A stretch of DNA of 64,000 nucleotides from Candidatus Nitrosotenuis uzonensis (GCF_000723185.1 NZ_CBTY010000009.1:1-64000), one strand, 5' to 3'; counted from the stretch's first letter, positions 7,046 to 16,937 are shown. The notes: generated by a model not told the origin, from the sequence alone. A program made the numbers and translations.

Positions 7046-10000
7046 CTACAGTGGGTCGTATGGCTCCAATGGTTTTTTGGTGGTTTCGTTGTGATGCAAC
7101 CAATCTAGTGTCTTAACGAATGATTCTGCCAGTTCAGTGGTAGTAAGAACTGGAATTCCAAGCTCAATTGCTTTCCTACGAATTTGATATTCATCATACA
7201 ACATGCCCACGTATTTTTCAAGCGTAGATGTGGAAGGAATGTTTATTATAAAATTGATTTTCCTCTGATAGAGAAGATCAGAAATGTTCGGCTTGCGTTC
7301 AGGTTCGCTTATTTTGTATACTATCTCTACGTCCGATATGTTCTTCTCCGATAGAAACTCGGCAGTGTGTTCTGTTGCCAATATTTTGAATCCAAGACTC
7401 TTCAATAAAGCCATGGTTTGAAGCAACTTTTCTTTATTTTCGGCACCACCTATTGTTATAAGTGCCGTCCCTTGTTTTGGCATGTTATATCCAACCGAAA
7501 TTAAGCCTTTTGAGAGTGCGTCGTAAAAACTATCACCAAAACAGGCTGCCTCTCCCGTAGACTGCATTTCAACCCCAAGAACAATATCGGCCCCATCAAG
7601 CTGCATAAATGAGAACTGAGGTACCTTGATTCCATAAGTGTGTGTTTTTTTCCATTTATCCGACGGTATGTCCGGTAGTTCTTTTCCAAGAACTGCAGTT
7701 GCAGCTAGATTGATAAGATTTGTTTTGATAAGTTTTGAGACAAACGGCATTGAACGTGATGCACGTATGTTAAGCTCTATTACATATACTTGATCATTAT
7801 TTATCAGAAACTGCAAGTTAAACGGCCCTTTAATATTGAATGATTTGGCAATCTTGTTTGCATAATCAGTTATTGTTTCAACTTGTTTGTTGGACAGTCT
7901 CCATGGCGGGATAACCATCATAGCATCACCAGAATGCACCCCCGCTGCATCAATATGTTCCACTATTGCGCCTATTATAACTCGCTTACCATCAGATACC
8001 CCATCCACATCAACTTCAAGTGAGTTAAGCATGAATTTAGAAATCACGACAGGATGATCTGGAGACAACGTAGTTGCATTAGTCACATATTTTGTTAGCT
8101 CTTCTTGTGACCAGACCACTTTCATTGCAGCACCAGACAGAACGTACGACGGCCTAACTAGAACAGGATACCCTACTTTTGTGGCAAATGATTTTGCTTC
8201 TGAAAAATTTGTGAATGCTTGCCATGGTGGCTGTTTTATGTGTAGTTTATCAAGCACACTGCTGAATTTTGAGCGGTCTTCTGCCCTATCAACATCATCT
8301 GCCGAGGTGCCCAAGAGACGTATTCCATATTTTGCAAGATTTGGAGTAAGATTGTTTGCAGTTTGCCCTCCAACTGAAGTCACTATGCCTTTCGGACTCT
8401 CAAACTCTGCAATGTCCAAGATTCTCTCAAGAGTAAGTTCCTCAAAATACAGCCTGCTACATATATCGTAATCAGTCGATACTGTTTCAGGATTACAGTT
8501 TACCACGACCACATTATCTTCCCCATTATCCTTTAGTCCCCAGACCATGTTGACCGTACCCCAATCAAATTCCACACTACTACCTATTCTATATGGTCCT
8601 GCTCCCAGAACTATAACTCCACGTTGATCCGGAGTTACAGAGATATCGTTTTCATTTCCACCATACGTCAGGTAAAGATAGTTTGTCTTTGCTGGCCATT
8701 CTGCTGCCAGGGTATCGATCTGTTTGATGACAGGCAACACTCCGAGATCTTTTCTAACCTTTCTTATCTCCAACTCATCTTTACTTTTTGCTCTTCCAAT
8801 CTGCCTGTCAGAAAATCCCATCTGTTTTGCTCTCTTGAGAAGATCTTTTGTTAGATCATTTTCTGTCAGCTCTGATTCCATATTCACGATGTTTTTGATT
8901 TTTTCTATGAACCATGGGTCAATTGCCGATAATTTGTATATTTTTTCAACAGATATGCCTTTCTTTATTGCAGCGGCCACATAGTACAGAATATGATCAT
9001 TAGGATTCAATAGATGGTTTTCGATATCTTCCACATCATACGTATTGCCATTCATACGGTTTAGCACAAGGCCGTCGTTACCGATTTCAAGCATTCGTAT
9101 TGCCTTTTGTAGTGATTCTTCGAATGTTCTTCCTATTGCCATTACTTCACCTACAGACTTCATGGTTGGACCGAGCTTGCGGTTTGCCATTTCAAACTTG
9201 GTAAAGTCCCATCTTGGATGCTTTATTACCACATAGTCAAGGGATGGTTCAAAACAGGCAGTAGTTGTCTTTGTGATACTGTTCACAAGTTCCGGAAGAG
9301 AGTGTCCAAGACCGATTTTTGCAGACATGTATGCGAGTGGATAACCAGTAGCTTTGCTTGCAAGCGCAGAAGATCTTGAGAGTCTAGGGTTGATCTCGAT
9401 TGCGACATATCTTTCTGACTGTGGATCAAGTGCAAACTGTATGTTACACTCGCCTATAATTCCAACATGTTTTGTTCCACGAAGTGCAGCTGAGCGCAGC
9501 ATGTGATATTCTCGGTTGTTTATCGTTTGCGATGGCGCAATCACAACGTTATCTCCTGTGTGCACTCTCATGGAAAACACGTTTTCCATATTACATACAA
9601 TGACGTTATTTCCTTCGTAATCTTGCATTACCTCGTATTCTATCTGCTTCCAGTGGCCGATGTACTCTTCAATTAGAACCTGATGCACAAGACTTGCATT
9701 GAGGCCTCGTTCAACAATCTCATGCAGCTCATATTCATTGTGTGCTACACCACCACCCTTGCCGCCTAGAGTATATGCTACCCGGATTATTACAGGATAC
9801 CCTAGTTCGTCAGCTGCTTTTTTTGCATCCTCGAATGTGTTAACAGTTTTACTTCTCAGAACAGGTACATTGCATTGTATCATCGAATCCTTGAATAGTT
9901 GCCTGTCTTCTGTTTTTTGAATGCCAGGAATTTGAGTTCCAAGTACACGGACGTTATATTTGTCCAAAATACCCTGTTCGCTCAATTTTACACCACAGTT

Positions 10001-10299
10001 TAATGCGGTCTGCCCACCATAACCCAACATTATTCCATCAGGGCGTTCTGCCTCGATTATTGAGCTTACATACTCTACAGTAACAGGCAGTAAGTACACT
10101 TTATCCGCAAATCTTGTGTCAGTCTGAATCGTTGCTATATTCGGATTGATAAGTACACTTTTCAGACCGTCTTCGCGAATGGCTTTGAGGCACTGGCTAC
10201 CGGAGTAGTCGAATTAGCGGTCGTTTTTGCGACTTTCGCCTGCTTCTCCGATTTTGATTGCCCCACTACCCAACACCAAAATTTTCTTTAGTTGCTCAT
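7046..10299 (-). CDS. carB: carbamoyl-phosphate synthase large subunit; 5' end disrupted
   Basis: CarB makes carbamoyl phosphate from ammonia, bicarbonate and two ATP with CarA. Both ATP-grasp halves are intact in the long open frame, which begins at 10099 (VYLLPVTVEYV onward) and contains two GGQTA..N motifs and a C-terminal MGS-like allosteric domain. The N-terminal ~75 residues are present but broken. The ATG at 10299, overlapping the carA stop as ATGA, meets a stop after three codons. One base later the frame reads LKKILVLGSGAIKIGEAGE, then a 21-base insertion with TAA (10214-10234), then FDYSGSQC and onward in frame. As written, no full-length protein can be made. A sequencing error, a real lesion or an RNA-level correction are all possible. 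Confidence 0.9.
10214..10234 (-). other. 21-base insertion with in-frame stop inside carB
   Basis: Between the conserved GEAGE and FDYSGSQC blocks of CarB there are seven extra codons, the last being TAA. Removing exactly these 21 bases restores the family sequence without a frame change. The insert can form a 4-bp hairpin (gtcg/cgac around caaaaa). Its flanks can pair too (cgaa/ttcg, and further out cggag/ctccg), giving a nested helix. The bulges are asymmetric (1 and 6 bases), so it is not a canonical archaeal bulge-helix-bulge splice site. Confidence 0.75.
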
Positions 10300-11433
10300 T
10301 TTTTATTAGTCTCCCCCTCCTTTATGAGATTGTCAAGCTCCTCGAACACATACTTGCAATCATATGGTCCTGGAGAAGCTTCCGGATGGAACTGTACTGC
10401 AATGATCTTTTTGTTTTTATGTCGAATGCCTTCAACGGTATCATCGTCTGCGTTGGTAAACCATAAATCAAAATCAGTGTTCTTGAGGGAATTTGGATCA
10501 ATTCCATAACCGTGGTTTTGGCTGGTTACATAAACTTGGTTGTTGCTAAGATTTACACAGGATTTATTCTGGCCTCTGTGACCGTATTTGAGCTTGTACG
10601 TAGTTGCTCCTCCAGCAAGTCCTATTATCTGTGCCCCAAGACAGATTCCAAGTGTCGGTATATTCTTTTCAATCAGTTGTTTTGCTGTTTGAATTGTCTG
10701 AGGGCATTTTTCTGGATCACCCGGGCCGTTACTCAGTATAACCCCTTTTGGATTGTATGATAACACTTGATCAATTGTTGCATTCCAAGGAAGCTTCACT
10801 ACTTTGTATCCAAGATTGCGCACGTTTCGCAATATGGCGTTCTTAACACCAGTGTCTATAATGACTACACAGTCTTTTTCAGTGCCAAATATCTGTGGTT
10901 GTTTTATCGATACAGTATCCATGAATTGTTCTGAGGTGTACGGATTTGCTTGTGAGAGTTGCTCTTTAACTGTATCCACGTCTATTTCAGAATCTGACAC
11001 TGCTAATGCGGCCATCATGACACCACTGGTTCGTAGTTTTTTAGTTAAACTGCGGGTATCTATTCCAGATATGCCTGGAACGCCTTGTTTGTATAACCAT
11101 TCATCAAGCGTCATTTTCAGATTCCAGTGACTTGCTATTTCAGAGAGCTCGTGGATGACAAGGCCTCGTGCCTGAATTCTGTCAGATTCGAAAAACTCAG
11201 GTATGCCCGACTCGTCAGTCACGTCTGGATCTGGGACGCCATAGTTACCGATCAGTGGATATGTTAAAGTCAGTATTTGGCCTGCGTATGATGGATCCGT
11301 CAGGGTTTCTGTATAACCTACCATACCCGTATTAAACACAAGTTCGCCAAAGATGGTCTTTGGGTATCCAAATCCCAACCCGTCAAAAACGGTACCATCT
11401 GCTAAAACCAGTTTTCCGTGTTTGTTTGCCCAT
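10296..11433 (-). CDS. carA: carbamoyl-phosphate synthase small (glutaminase) subunit; start out of frame
   Basis: CarA hydrolyses glutamine and passes ammonia to CarB. The frame open from 11378 contains the substrate domain (GYTETLTDPSYAGQILT) and the class I amidotransferase domain with nucleophile Cys in LGICLGAQIIG and the catalytic His-Glu in VQFHPEASPGP. Length and order are normal. In the full frame the only usual start codon is TTG at 11378, which cuts off the conserved KLVLADGTVFDG stretch that precedes it. An ATG at 11433 gives MGKQTRK and would join that stretch if the aaaa run at 11412-11415 were one base shorter. The stop overlaps the carB start, so the two are cotranscribed. Confidence 0.92.
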
Positions 11434-11520
11434 TGGGCTTTTTTTACTGAAATTGTGACCCTCGAAATGTGGATTTACTTGTAAATTTAAGTTTTATGTG
11501 TTGTGATCGCACTAAAAACG

Positions 11521-12720
11521 CTATAATGCTTTGAATTGTTCACTCCACTTGTAGTAAGCTCGGATCATATCCATCGAAACGCTTGGCTTTCGTCTAGTCA
11601 TTATCTCCCTAAAGTCAGTCATGTTAAGCTCTCTTGGTTGTGGAGGCGCTTCACCTGCTACGGGTTCGTGGTATGCTGGGTTGCTGAACAATTCATTTAC
11701 TATTCTTAATTGTGCACCCTGACAAATATCCTTAATATCAGATGCTGAATAACCATCAAAGATCTTTGCTAGCTCTGATGGTCTTACCCTATCATCCTTT
11801 TTCAGCTGCGCAGTATACAACTCAAAAAGAGCTTCCCTTGCCTCAAGTGTCGGAAGCGGTACGTAAACCCTCTTTTGGAATCTCCTTAAGAATGGCCAAT
11901 CAAGGCTCCATGGTTTGTTAGTAGCCCCAATCACGTATAGTTTAATGTCTTTGCCCTTGCCATTTATTCCGTCCATTTCTGTGAGAAATTGGTTTTTTGT
12001 TCTAACCTCGCCTCCGACTTCAGAATTTCTGTTGCCAAGAAGTGAATCAATTTCATCTATAAACAATATTACAGGTTTGTTTTCTTTTTCGGCATAACCT
12101 CTAGCAAGTCTGAACACCTTAGATACGTTCTTTTCTGCTTCGCCTAGCCATTTGCTCATCATCGAGGCTGCATCAACTACAATAAAGTAGCCGTCAATTT
12201 CGTTGGCAGTTGCAGCGGCCAATACCGTCTTTCCGCAGCCAGGAGGGCCATACAGTAGTATGCCACGCGGCCATCCAAGCGGGAATAAATCCGGCCTTTG
12301 GGTTGGATATACTATTGATTCACGTAAAGCAGTTTTTGCATCGTCAAGTCCTATCACTTCTTTCCATGTTACGTCTGGCTTTTCCTTCATTATCATATCA
12401 TCAAAGTCATCTTCGTCCTTTTTCTTCTCAAGCTGAGCCTTTTGTTCGGCTGGTGTTGCTTTGGGGTCCACAGCAGGCTCGATGTCTACACCATGTGTCA
12501 TCTGAAGTGCTTTTATTCGATTTTCGTATGATCTGCATCGTTCCGTATAGACCTTGTTTAATTTGTTATCAGGATACAAGTGGATTAATTTTACAAGAGC
12601 GTCGATAGCTTTTTGGTAGTTTGCAATTGCCATACCTCTTGCCCCTTGGGAATCAAGTCGTATTGCATCAGATGCGTACTTGCTTGCATTGTTTTCTAAT
12701 TCTTGTGGTGCTAGACTCAT
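11521..12720 (-). CDS. cdvC: Cell division protein CdvC, Vps4-like AAA ATPase
   Basis: CdvC disassembles or remodels ESCRT-III-like CdvB polymers during cytokinesis. Residues 1-75 form an N-terminal MIT three-helix domain (ASKYASDAIRLDSQGARGMA). A charged linker follows, then the AAA core with Walker A GPPGCGKT near residue 158, Walker B ILFIDEIDSL near 217, and an FLRRFQKR arginine-finger region near 280. The C-terminal Vps4-type helices end in MDMIRAYYKWSEQFKAL. The 399-residue length is normal. The ATG at 12720 follows the stop of the upstream helical-protein gene by one base, so the three genes 13782-11521 form one operon. Confidence 0.93.
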   Translation of the reverse strand: MSLAPQELENNASKYASDAIRLDSQGARGMAIANYQKAIDALVKLIHLYPDNKLNKVYTERCRSYENRIKALQMTHGVDIEPAVDPKATPAEQKAQLEKKKDEDDFDDMIMKEKPDVTWKEVIGLDDAKTALRESIVYPTQRPDLFPLGWPRGILLYGPPGCGKTVLAAATANEIDGYFIVVDAASMMSKWLGEAEKNVSKVFRLARGYAEKENKPVILFIDEIDSLLGNRNSEVGGEVRTKNQFLTEMDGINGKGKDIKLYVIGATNKPWSLDWPFLRRFQKRVYVPLPTLEAREALFELYTAQLKKDDRVRPSELAKIFDGYSASDIKDICQGAQLRIVNELFSNPAYHEPVAGEAPPQPRELNMTDFREIMTRRKPSVSMDMIRAYYKWSEQFKAL

Positions 12721-12721
12721 T

Positions 12722-13210
12722 TTACACTACCTGCTCATATTGGGCTTGAGGATTTTGTAGGTATTCTGGTGTGTAAACAGGTGTAACAGATTTTGTTAAA
12801 TTTATTGTACCATTATTTGCAGTTTGTGCACAGTGTTTTTTGCGCTCAAGTGAGAGGCTTGATGAAACATCATTTTGAACAGTCTTGATTTCAGATACAG
12901 AATATTGGGCTGAAATTATAAGTTCATTAATTGAATCGTTTATACCCTCTAAAGAACACGACCAATTCCTCATCATCTCTGTGAATTCCTTGAGGAGCGC
13001 GTACGTGTCCTTTTTTTGTTGGTATTTCATCAGGATTTGCTCCGCCAGGCACAGAATAGTATCAAAATCCTCCAATTCTTCATTCGTGAGATTATTGATT
13101 TTACGCTCATATCTTGGATTTGATTCGAGTATTCTTTTCTTTACAAGATTTGAGAGCTGCCTGATCTTTTCCACATCCTGTTCTAGGCGACCTGTTTCAA
13201 AGGATTTCAT
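12722..13210 (-). CDS. helical protein of the cdv cluster, unknown
   Basis: This 162-residue protein is mostly alpha-helical (residues 1-125) with an unstructured tail that includes VTPVYTPEYLQNPQAQY. I do not recognise a family. Its place between an ESCRT-III-like gene and cdvC, with a 14-base gap upstream and one base downstream, argues for a role in the Cdv machinery. The proline-containing tail could be a MIT-interacting motif that docks on CdvC (inference). An AAGGT Shine-Dalgarno element lies about nine bases before the ATG. It could also be a strongly divergent ESCRT-III subunit. Confidence 0.7.
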   Translation of the reverse strand: MKSFETGRLEQDVEKIRQLSNLVKKRILESNPRYERKINNLTNEELEDFDTILCLAEQILMKYQQKKDTYALLKEFTEMMRNWSCSLEGINDSINELIISAQYSVSEIKTVQNDVSSSLSLERKKHCAQTANNGTINLTKSVTPVYTPEYLQNPQAQYEQVV

Positions 13211-13224
13211 AATGATAGACCTTT

Positions 13225-13782
13225 TTACAAATTTAGATTAGGGTATGAGGTGCGGATTTTAGATTCCACTATCAAATTTACTTCAGCAAGTATTTGTTTA
13301 GATTCCAGATTGGTCTGCTTAAAGTCAAATTTGGCTTCAATCAGACTTCCTGAATCCATCACTATGCTGCCCAAAAGCCCGGAAAGCTCTATAAGATCCT
13401 GGCTGACATGTGGCATTTTAAGATAGAGATTAGAGTTAACCATACGTATCACAGATATTAAAGGTGAGACGGTTTGAGCAAGATTGCTCATCTGAGACAC
13501 AGATGCAAGCTTTTGTCTTATTAGTTTGACCACCTCTACTGACATGGTGACGGTGACTTCATGTTCAACCTGTCGTTTTAGCTGAGCATTATCCCTCCAA
13601 GACGTTACTTCATGATATAATGCTTGATTAGACTCTTGTATTTGGTTTTGCTCTCTGTAGAGTTTTTGTAGTATTGAATCAGCCAAAAACGAAGAATATT
13701 GAAGACGGGGCTTTATTGTCAATGCGTATGGATTTGGGAGAATCTGAACTTTGTTATTTACAAATACCGAGCTTGCGACCAT
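13225..13782 (-). CDS. divergent ESCRT-III-like (CdvB-type) protein
   Basis: The 185-residue protein follows the layout of CdvB/Snf7 proteins: a basic N-terminal stretch (IKPRLQYSSFLADSILQKL), a long helical hairpin with alternating charged residues, then SPLISVIRMVNSNL and a terminal segment NLESKQILAEVNLIVES. That segment resembles the C-terminal helix of thaumarchaeal CdvB as I remember it. It lacks the PRC-barrel N-terminus expected of CdvA and the extended C-terminus with a winged helix seen in crenarchaeal CdvB. It is the first gene of the operon with cdvC. Most likely it is a CdvB paralogue; confidence in the fold is moderate. Confidence 0.65.
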   Translation of the reverse strand: MVASSVFVNNKVQILPNPYALTIKPRLQYSSFLADSILQKLYREQNQIQESNQALYHEVTSWRDNAQLKRQVEHEVTVTMSVEVVKLIRQKLASVSQMSNLAQTVSPLISVIRMVNSNLYLKMPHVSQDLIELSGLLGSIVMDSGSLIEAKFDFKQTNLESKQILAEVNLIVESKIRTSYPNLNL

Positions 13783-13942
13783 GTCTGATCACATACAGGG
13801 TTTATCTATATTAGAGCGGTGTACCAAGTTTTAGGTTAACCGCAGTAACAATACGCTGCGGTTACATCTGGAGTTTTTTTTCAAGGTTTTGTTCAATGAA
13901 ATTGACAATGGATTTTACCTAATAATCTTCAAAGAAAACGTG

Positions 13943-15100
13943 ATGGCAAAAGAACATGGGCTAACCGTGAGTTTAGAAGAATTTGGACTATCAAAATACG
14001 AGGCAAGAGCATATGTTGCACTTATAACGCATGGGACAATTTCGGCTAGCGAAGTTGCATATTATGCCGAACTTCCTAGAACCAAAGTCTATCCAGTATT
14101 ACTAAAGCTGCAGCAGAAAAAACTTGCAATTATATCAAAAAGTAAGCCTGTCATGTGCACCGGTATTGCGCCAGAGGATGCATTTGATGAAATTGTTCAT
14201 GAACAGATAAACAAAGTTGATGCAATGAATACCCTTGTATCAAAACTCAAGAAAATAAGCGAGGAGAGTAAAAAGGCAAGAGGAGCTGAGGAGAAAAGGT
14301 ACTTTCATCTTCATTCAAACTATGTTGTAAAGCAGCTAAGAACGATGATTGGTGGCGCAAAATCATCAATGTGTATAACCACGGATGCGTGGGGCATGAG
14401 TATATTAGCAGAATGTAAAGAAGAACTCTTATCAGTACTCAGAAGAGATTTGGACGTGCGTCTGATTATTCCAACCCAAGTAATTGGAAGTGAATCATTC
14501 AGGGCAATGCCGGAAGGAATCAAGATTAGATCTTCTGAGATTATTCAGAATTGTTTTATCTTCGATGATACGGAGCTATTGTTGATTGACAATACAAATG
14601 GCAGAGGGGCGGTGTTTTCATCTACAGACGTCTTGGGCGCAAATCAGACAAGATTGTTTGATCAGATATGGAAAGATGCACTCAAAATTGATAATTTGAC
14701 TGAGATGACAAAGAGTCAAGCGCTTGAAGTGTGTAGAATAATCAACATCGTAAACGAGAATGGTTTGGGATTCACGCTCAACTCCATCATAGGTTCCAAA
14801 ATAAAACTCGTCGATTATGTAAAATTTTTAGAAAAAAATGGTATCTCATTAAAAGATAAAACGTTTGAACAGATTCTTGATCTGGTAAACTCTACGCTAG
14901 AAATAACATGTTCAGGAAGTGCCCAGTATGACGAAAGATCAAAAAACATCATACTAGAATCGAAACTTAACAGTGGACATTCACTACCGTGGGCAATGCT
15001 ACTTGAGAACTATCTTGAACAAAAAGGATACCATTCAAAGTTGATCTATCGTTCCGACTCCCATAGAGGCGAATTTGTGCACATAAAGATAGACCAATAA
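13943..15100 (+). CDS. TrmB-family transcriptional regulator with C-terminal sensor domain
   Basis: From the ATG at 13943 the product is 385 residues. The N-terminal winged helix is of TrmB type: LTVSLEEFGLSKYEARAYVALITHG, then SASEVAYYAELPRTKVYPVLLKLQQKKL as the recognition helix. A coiled-coil linker follows, and then a phospholipase-D-like ligand domain (HSNYVVKQLRTMIGGAKSSM). The last ~130 residues form an extra domain I do not recognise. TrmB proteins typically sense sugars or metabolic state and bind near promoters. An upstream in-frame ATG at 13889 would add 18 residues of poor coding character, so I prefer 13943. Confidence 0.8.
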   Translation: MAKEHGLTVSLEEFGLSKYEARAYVALITHGTISASEVAYYAELPRTKVYPVLLKLQQKKLAIISKSKPVMCTGIAPEDAFDEIVHEQINKVDAMNTLVSKLKKISEESKKARGAEEKRYFHLHSNYVVKQLRTMIGGAKSSMCITTDAWGMSILAECKEELLSVLRRDLDVRLIIPTQVIGSESFRAMPEGIKIRSSEIIQNCFIFDDTELLLIDNTNGRGAVFSSTDVLGANQTRLFDQIWKDALKIDNLTEMTKSQALEVCRIINIVNENGLGFTLNSIIGSKIKLVDYVKFLEKNGISLKDKTFEQILDLVNSTLEITCSGSAQYDERSKNIILESKLNSGHSLPWAMLLENYLEQKGYHSKLIYRSDSHRGEFVHIKIDQ

Positions 15101-15131
15101 AACTAAAAACCATACAAGACACACACATCTT

Positions 15132-15593
15132 GTGATTGAAGACAATCTAAAGAGACTTGGAATTGTTTTACCAATCCCTCCAAAACCGGCAGGCTCGTAT
15201 GTGCCCGTGGTAGTATCTGGGAATCTTGCATTTGTGTCAGGACAGATTCCAATACAAGACGGAAAAGTGATGTTTACAGGCAGAGTCCCCACGGAGAAAT
15301 CCATACAAGAGGCCCAACAAGCAGCCAGACTCTGTGCAATCAACATCTTGGCTCAGTTAAAGGCAAACCTGGGCAGCTTGGAGAGAATTACAAGAATTCT
15401 CAGAGTGTCAGGATTTGTAAATTCCGATGCAGGTTTTTCAGAACAGCCAAAGATAATCAATGCCGCATCTGATTTTCTATTTGAGATTTTTGGAGAGAGT
15501 GGAAAACATTCAAGAATTGCAATAGGTGCATCGAGTTTGCCGCTTAATTCCACCGTAGAAATTGATATGATAGCCGAGATTTCTACTGGTTAA
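15132..15593 (+). CDS. RidA/YjgF-like enamine deaminase
   Basis: The 153-residue protein belongs to the YjgF/YER057c/UK114 superfamily, trimeric deaminases that remove reactive enamine/imine intermediates. The fold markers are LAFVSGQIPIQDG, LCAINILAQLKANLGSLERI and a C-terminal strand VEIDMIAE. It belongs to the longer YjgF-like subgroup (about 150 residues, with IVLPIPPKPAGSYVPVV at the front) rather than classical RidA. The arginine that binds the carboxylate in RidA is not clear here. The start is GTG at 15132. The stop overlaps the convergent DHH gene by 11 bases. Confidence 0.8.
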   Translation: MIEDNLKRLGIVLPIPPKPAGSYVPVVVSGNLAFVSGQIPIQDGKVMFTGRVPTEKSIQEAQQAARLCAINILAQLKANLGSLERITRILRVSGFVNSDAGFSEQPKIINAASDFLFEIFGESGKHSRIAIGASSLPLNSTVEIDMIAEISTG

Positions 15594-16590
15594 GTTTTGT
15601 GTTAAGGGCCTTGATAAATGATATGATTTTGTCTTTTGGTATGACTGCACCACATGCTTTATCGTGACCTCCTCCTGAACCGCCAAAATCCTGAGCAAGC
15701 GAGTTTACAAGTCGGCCAAGATGAATGGAGCACGATTTCGAACCCCTAATCGATACGGCATAGATTCCATGATCAACTCTTTCTTTGTACGCCACACCTA
15801 CATCTTTCCCAGATAAGCCCAATACAAAATTCACGGCTCCACTTGCACCAGCATCAATGATTTCCATATAACCAAGATTCTTCATTTTCTTAAGAGATTT
15901 TTTGACCTTCTCTATCATGGTGGCTAACTTTTCAACTTGAATTTGTGCAAACTCAAAAGAGTTTGGAATTTCATGCGGATATTTTGATTCACTAAGCATT
16001 TCTACAAGGTACAACAGATAGTCAGGATCCTTTTGGTGTCCAACTATGTTGTACGTAAGAACTGTTGCAGATATTAATGCAAACTGTCGGTCATAAATCT
16101 GTAGTAGCCTAGATCCCTTCGGCCTATCTTCCATATAGTCAGTTATTGCAGCGCATGCAGCTATGAACGCGGCGTGATCAGATAGTTTAGATTTGAATGC
16201 ACCGTATACTTGAACCGTAGTACATTCATTAACATCGTGAATTATTTTGATTTTTGCCTTTTGTAATTTCTTTACAATCTCCGGATCAATGTCATGATGA
16301 TCAACATATGTTATAGCCACCTTTTTCTTTTTTAACGAAGACAGAATTTCTACAAATTGATCTTGATTGTTTTTGCTCAAACCAAGGTCACATATGTATA
16401 ACGACTTGAGTTTTTCATCATGTTCAAGGGCTTCAAGTGCAGGCATTAATCCAGGATAATCCACCAAAACGGTTTCACCGCCAAATGCTTGGCGAATAAG
16501 TGCGGCAGAGCTAATTCCGTCTGCATCTTCCATGTGCGATAAGCACAGGATTTTAGATCTTGTAGATTTTGAGGTTTTTTTCGCTACCAC
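15583..16590 (-). CDS. DHH/DHHA1 phosphoesterase (RecJ/NrnA-like)
   Basis: The 335-residue protein has the DHH phosphoesterase motifs in order: LSHMEDADGISSAAL near residue 17 (motif I), ICDLG, VDHHD near 115 (motif III) and ACAAITDYMED. A DHHA1 domain follows with FGGSGGGHDKACG near residue 306. The family contains single-strand nucleases, nanoRNases and cyclic-dinucleotide phosphodiesterases. The archaeal single-polypeptide forms are often called RecJ-like. The start is GTG at 16590. It has no OB-fold extension, so NrnA-like cleavage of short RNA or DNA is plausible. Confidence 0.85.
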   Translation of the reverse strand: MVAKKTSKSTRSKILCLSHMEDADGISSAALIRQAFGGETVLVDYPGLMPALEALEHDEKLKSLYICDLGLSKNNQDQFVEILSSLKKKKVAITYVDHHDIDPEIVKKLQKAKIKIIHDVNECTTVQVYGAFKSKLSDHAAFIAACAAITDYMEDRPKGSRLLQIYDRQFALISATVLTYNIVGHQKDPDYLLYLVEMLSESKYPHEIPNSFEFAQIQVEKLATMIEKVKKSLKKMKNLGYMEIIDAGASGAVNFVLGLSGKDVGVAYKERVDHGIYAVSIRGSKSCSIHLGRLVNSLAQDFGGSGGGHDKACGAVIPKDKIISFIKALNTKLNQ

Positions 16591-16631
16591 ACGTGCAATC
16601 TTTAACTACTATATTTAAACCCAAAAGCTGA

Positions 16632-16829
16632 TTAGTCTTTTTTTGGATGATTATTTGCAACCAAAATTTGTTTATCTTTTTCCGACAAAAGTAAATAGAC
16701 ATCATAGAATGTCAGTGTCGAGAGTTGATTTCTTTTGTCCATTTCTGCCAGCATGGCAAGAGTTTCCGCTGAGGCCTCCAATATCAATTTGTCCACATGT
16801 GCCATAAAGTCGCGTTCTACTTTTGTCAT
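16632..16829 (-). CDS. small conserved hypothetical protein, 65 aa
   Basis: The product is an acidic helical protein (ERDFMAHVDKLILEASAETLAMLAEMDKRNQL, then FYDVYLLLSEKDKQILV). I do not recognise it. A longer overlapping frame at 16702-16902 shows no coding character. The gene sits between the DHH phosphoesterase (41 bases downstream on the same strand) and the divergent citrate synthase gene and could be cotranscribed with the former. Confidence 0.55.
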   Translation of the reverse strand: MTKVERDFMAHVDKLILEASAETLAMLAEMDKRNQLSTLTFYDVYLLLSEKDKQILVANNHPKKD

Positions 16830-16937
16830 GATAACAAATGACGAATAAGACTATACCAACTAGCTTTGTCATATTAGACCAAATGCTAAATTCAGAGTGC
16901 AAAACTTAATAGGAAATTTCAAGGCAGAAATATAGAA

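Noticed and set aside
10214-10234. Canonical archaeal bulge-helix-bulge intron in carB
   Set aside because: Flanking and internal helices exist, but the bulges are 1 and 6 bases rather than 3 and 3, so the canonical motif is not met; kept only as an open possibility in the findings.
12210-12608. 132-codon plus-strand ORF inside cdvC
   Set aside because: It is antisense to a conserved AAA ATPase and has no coding character of its own.
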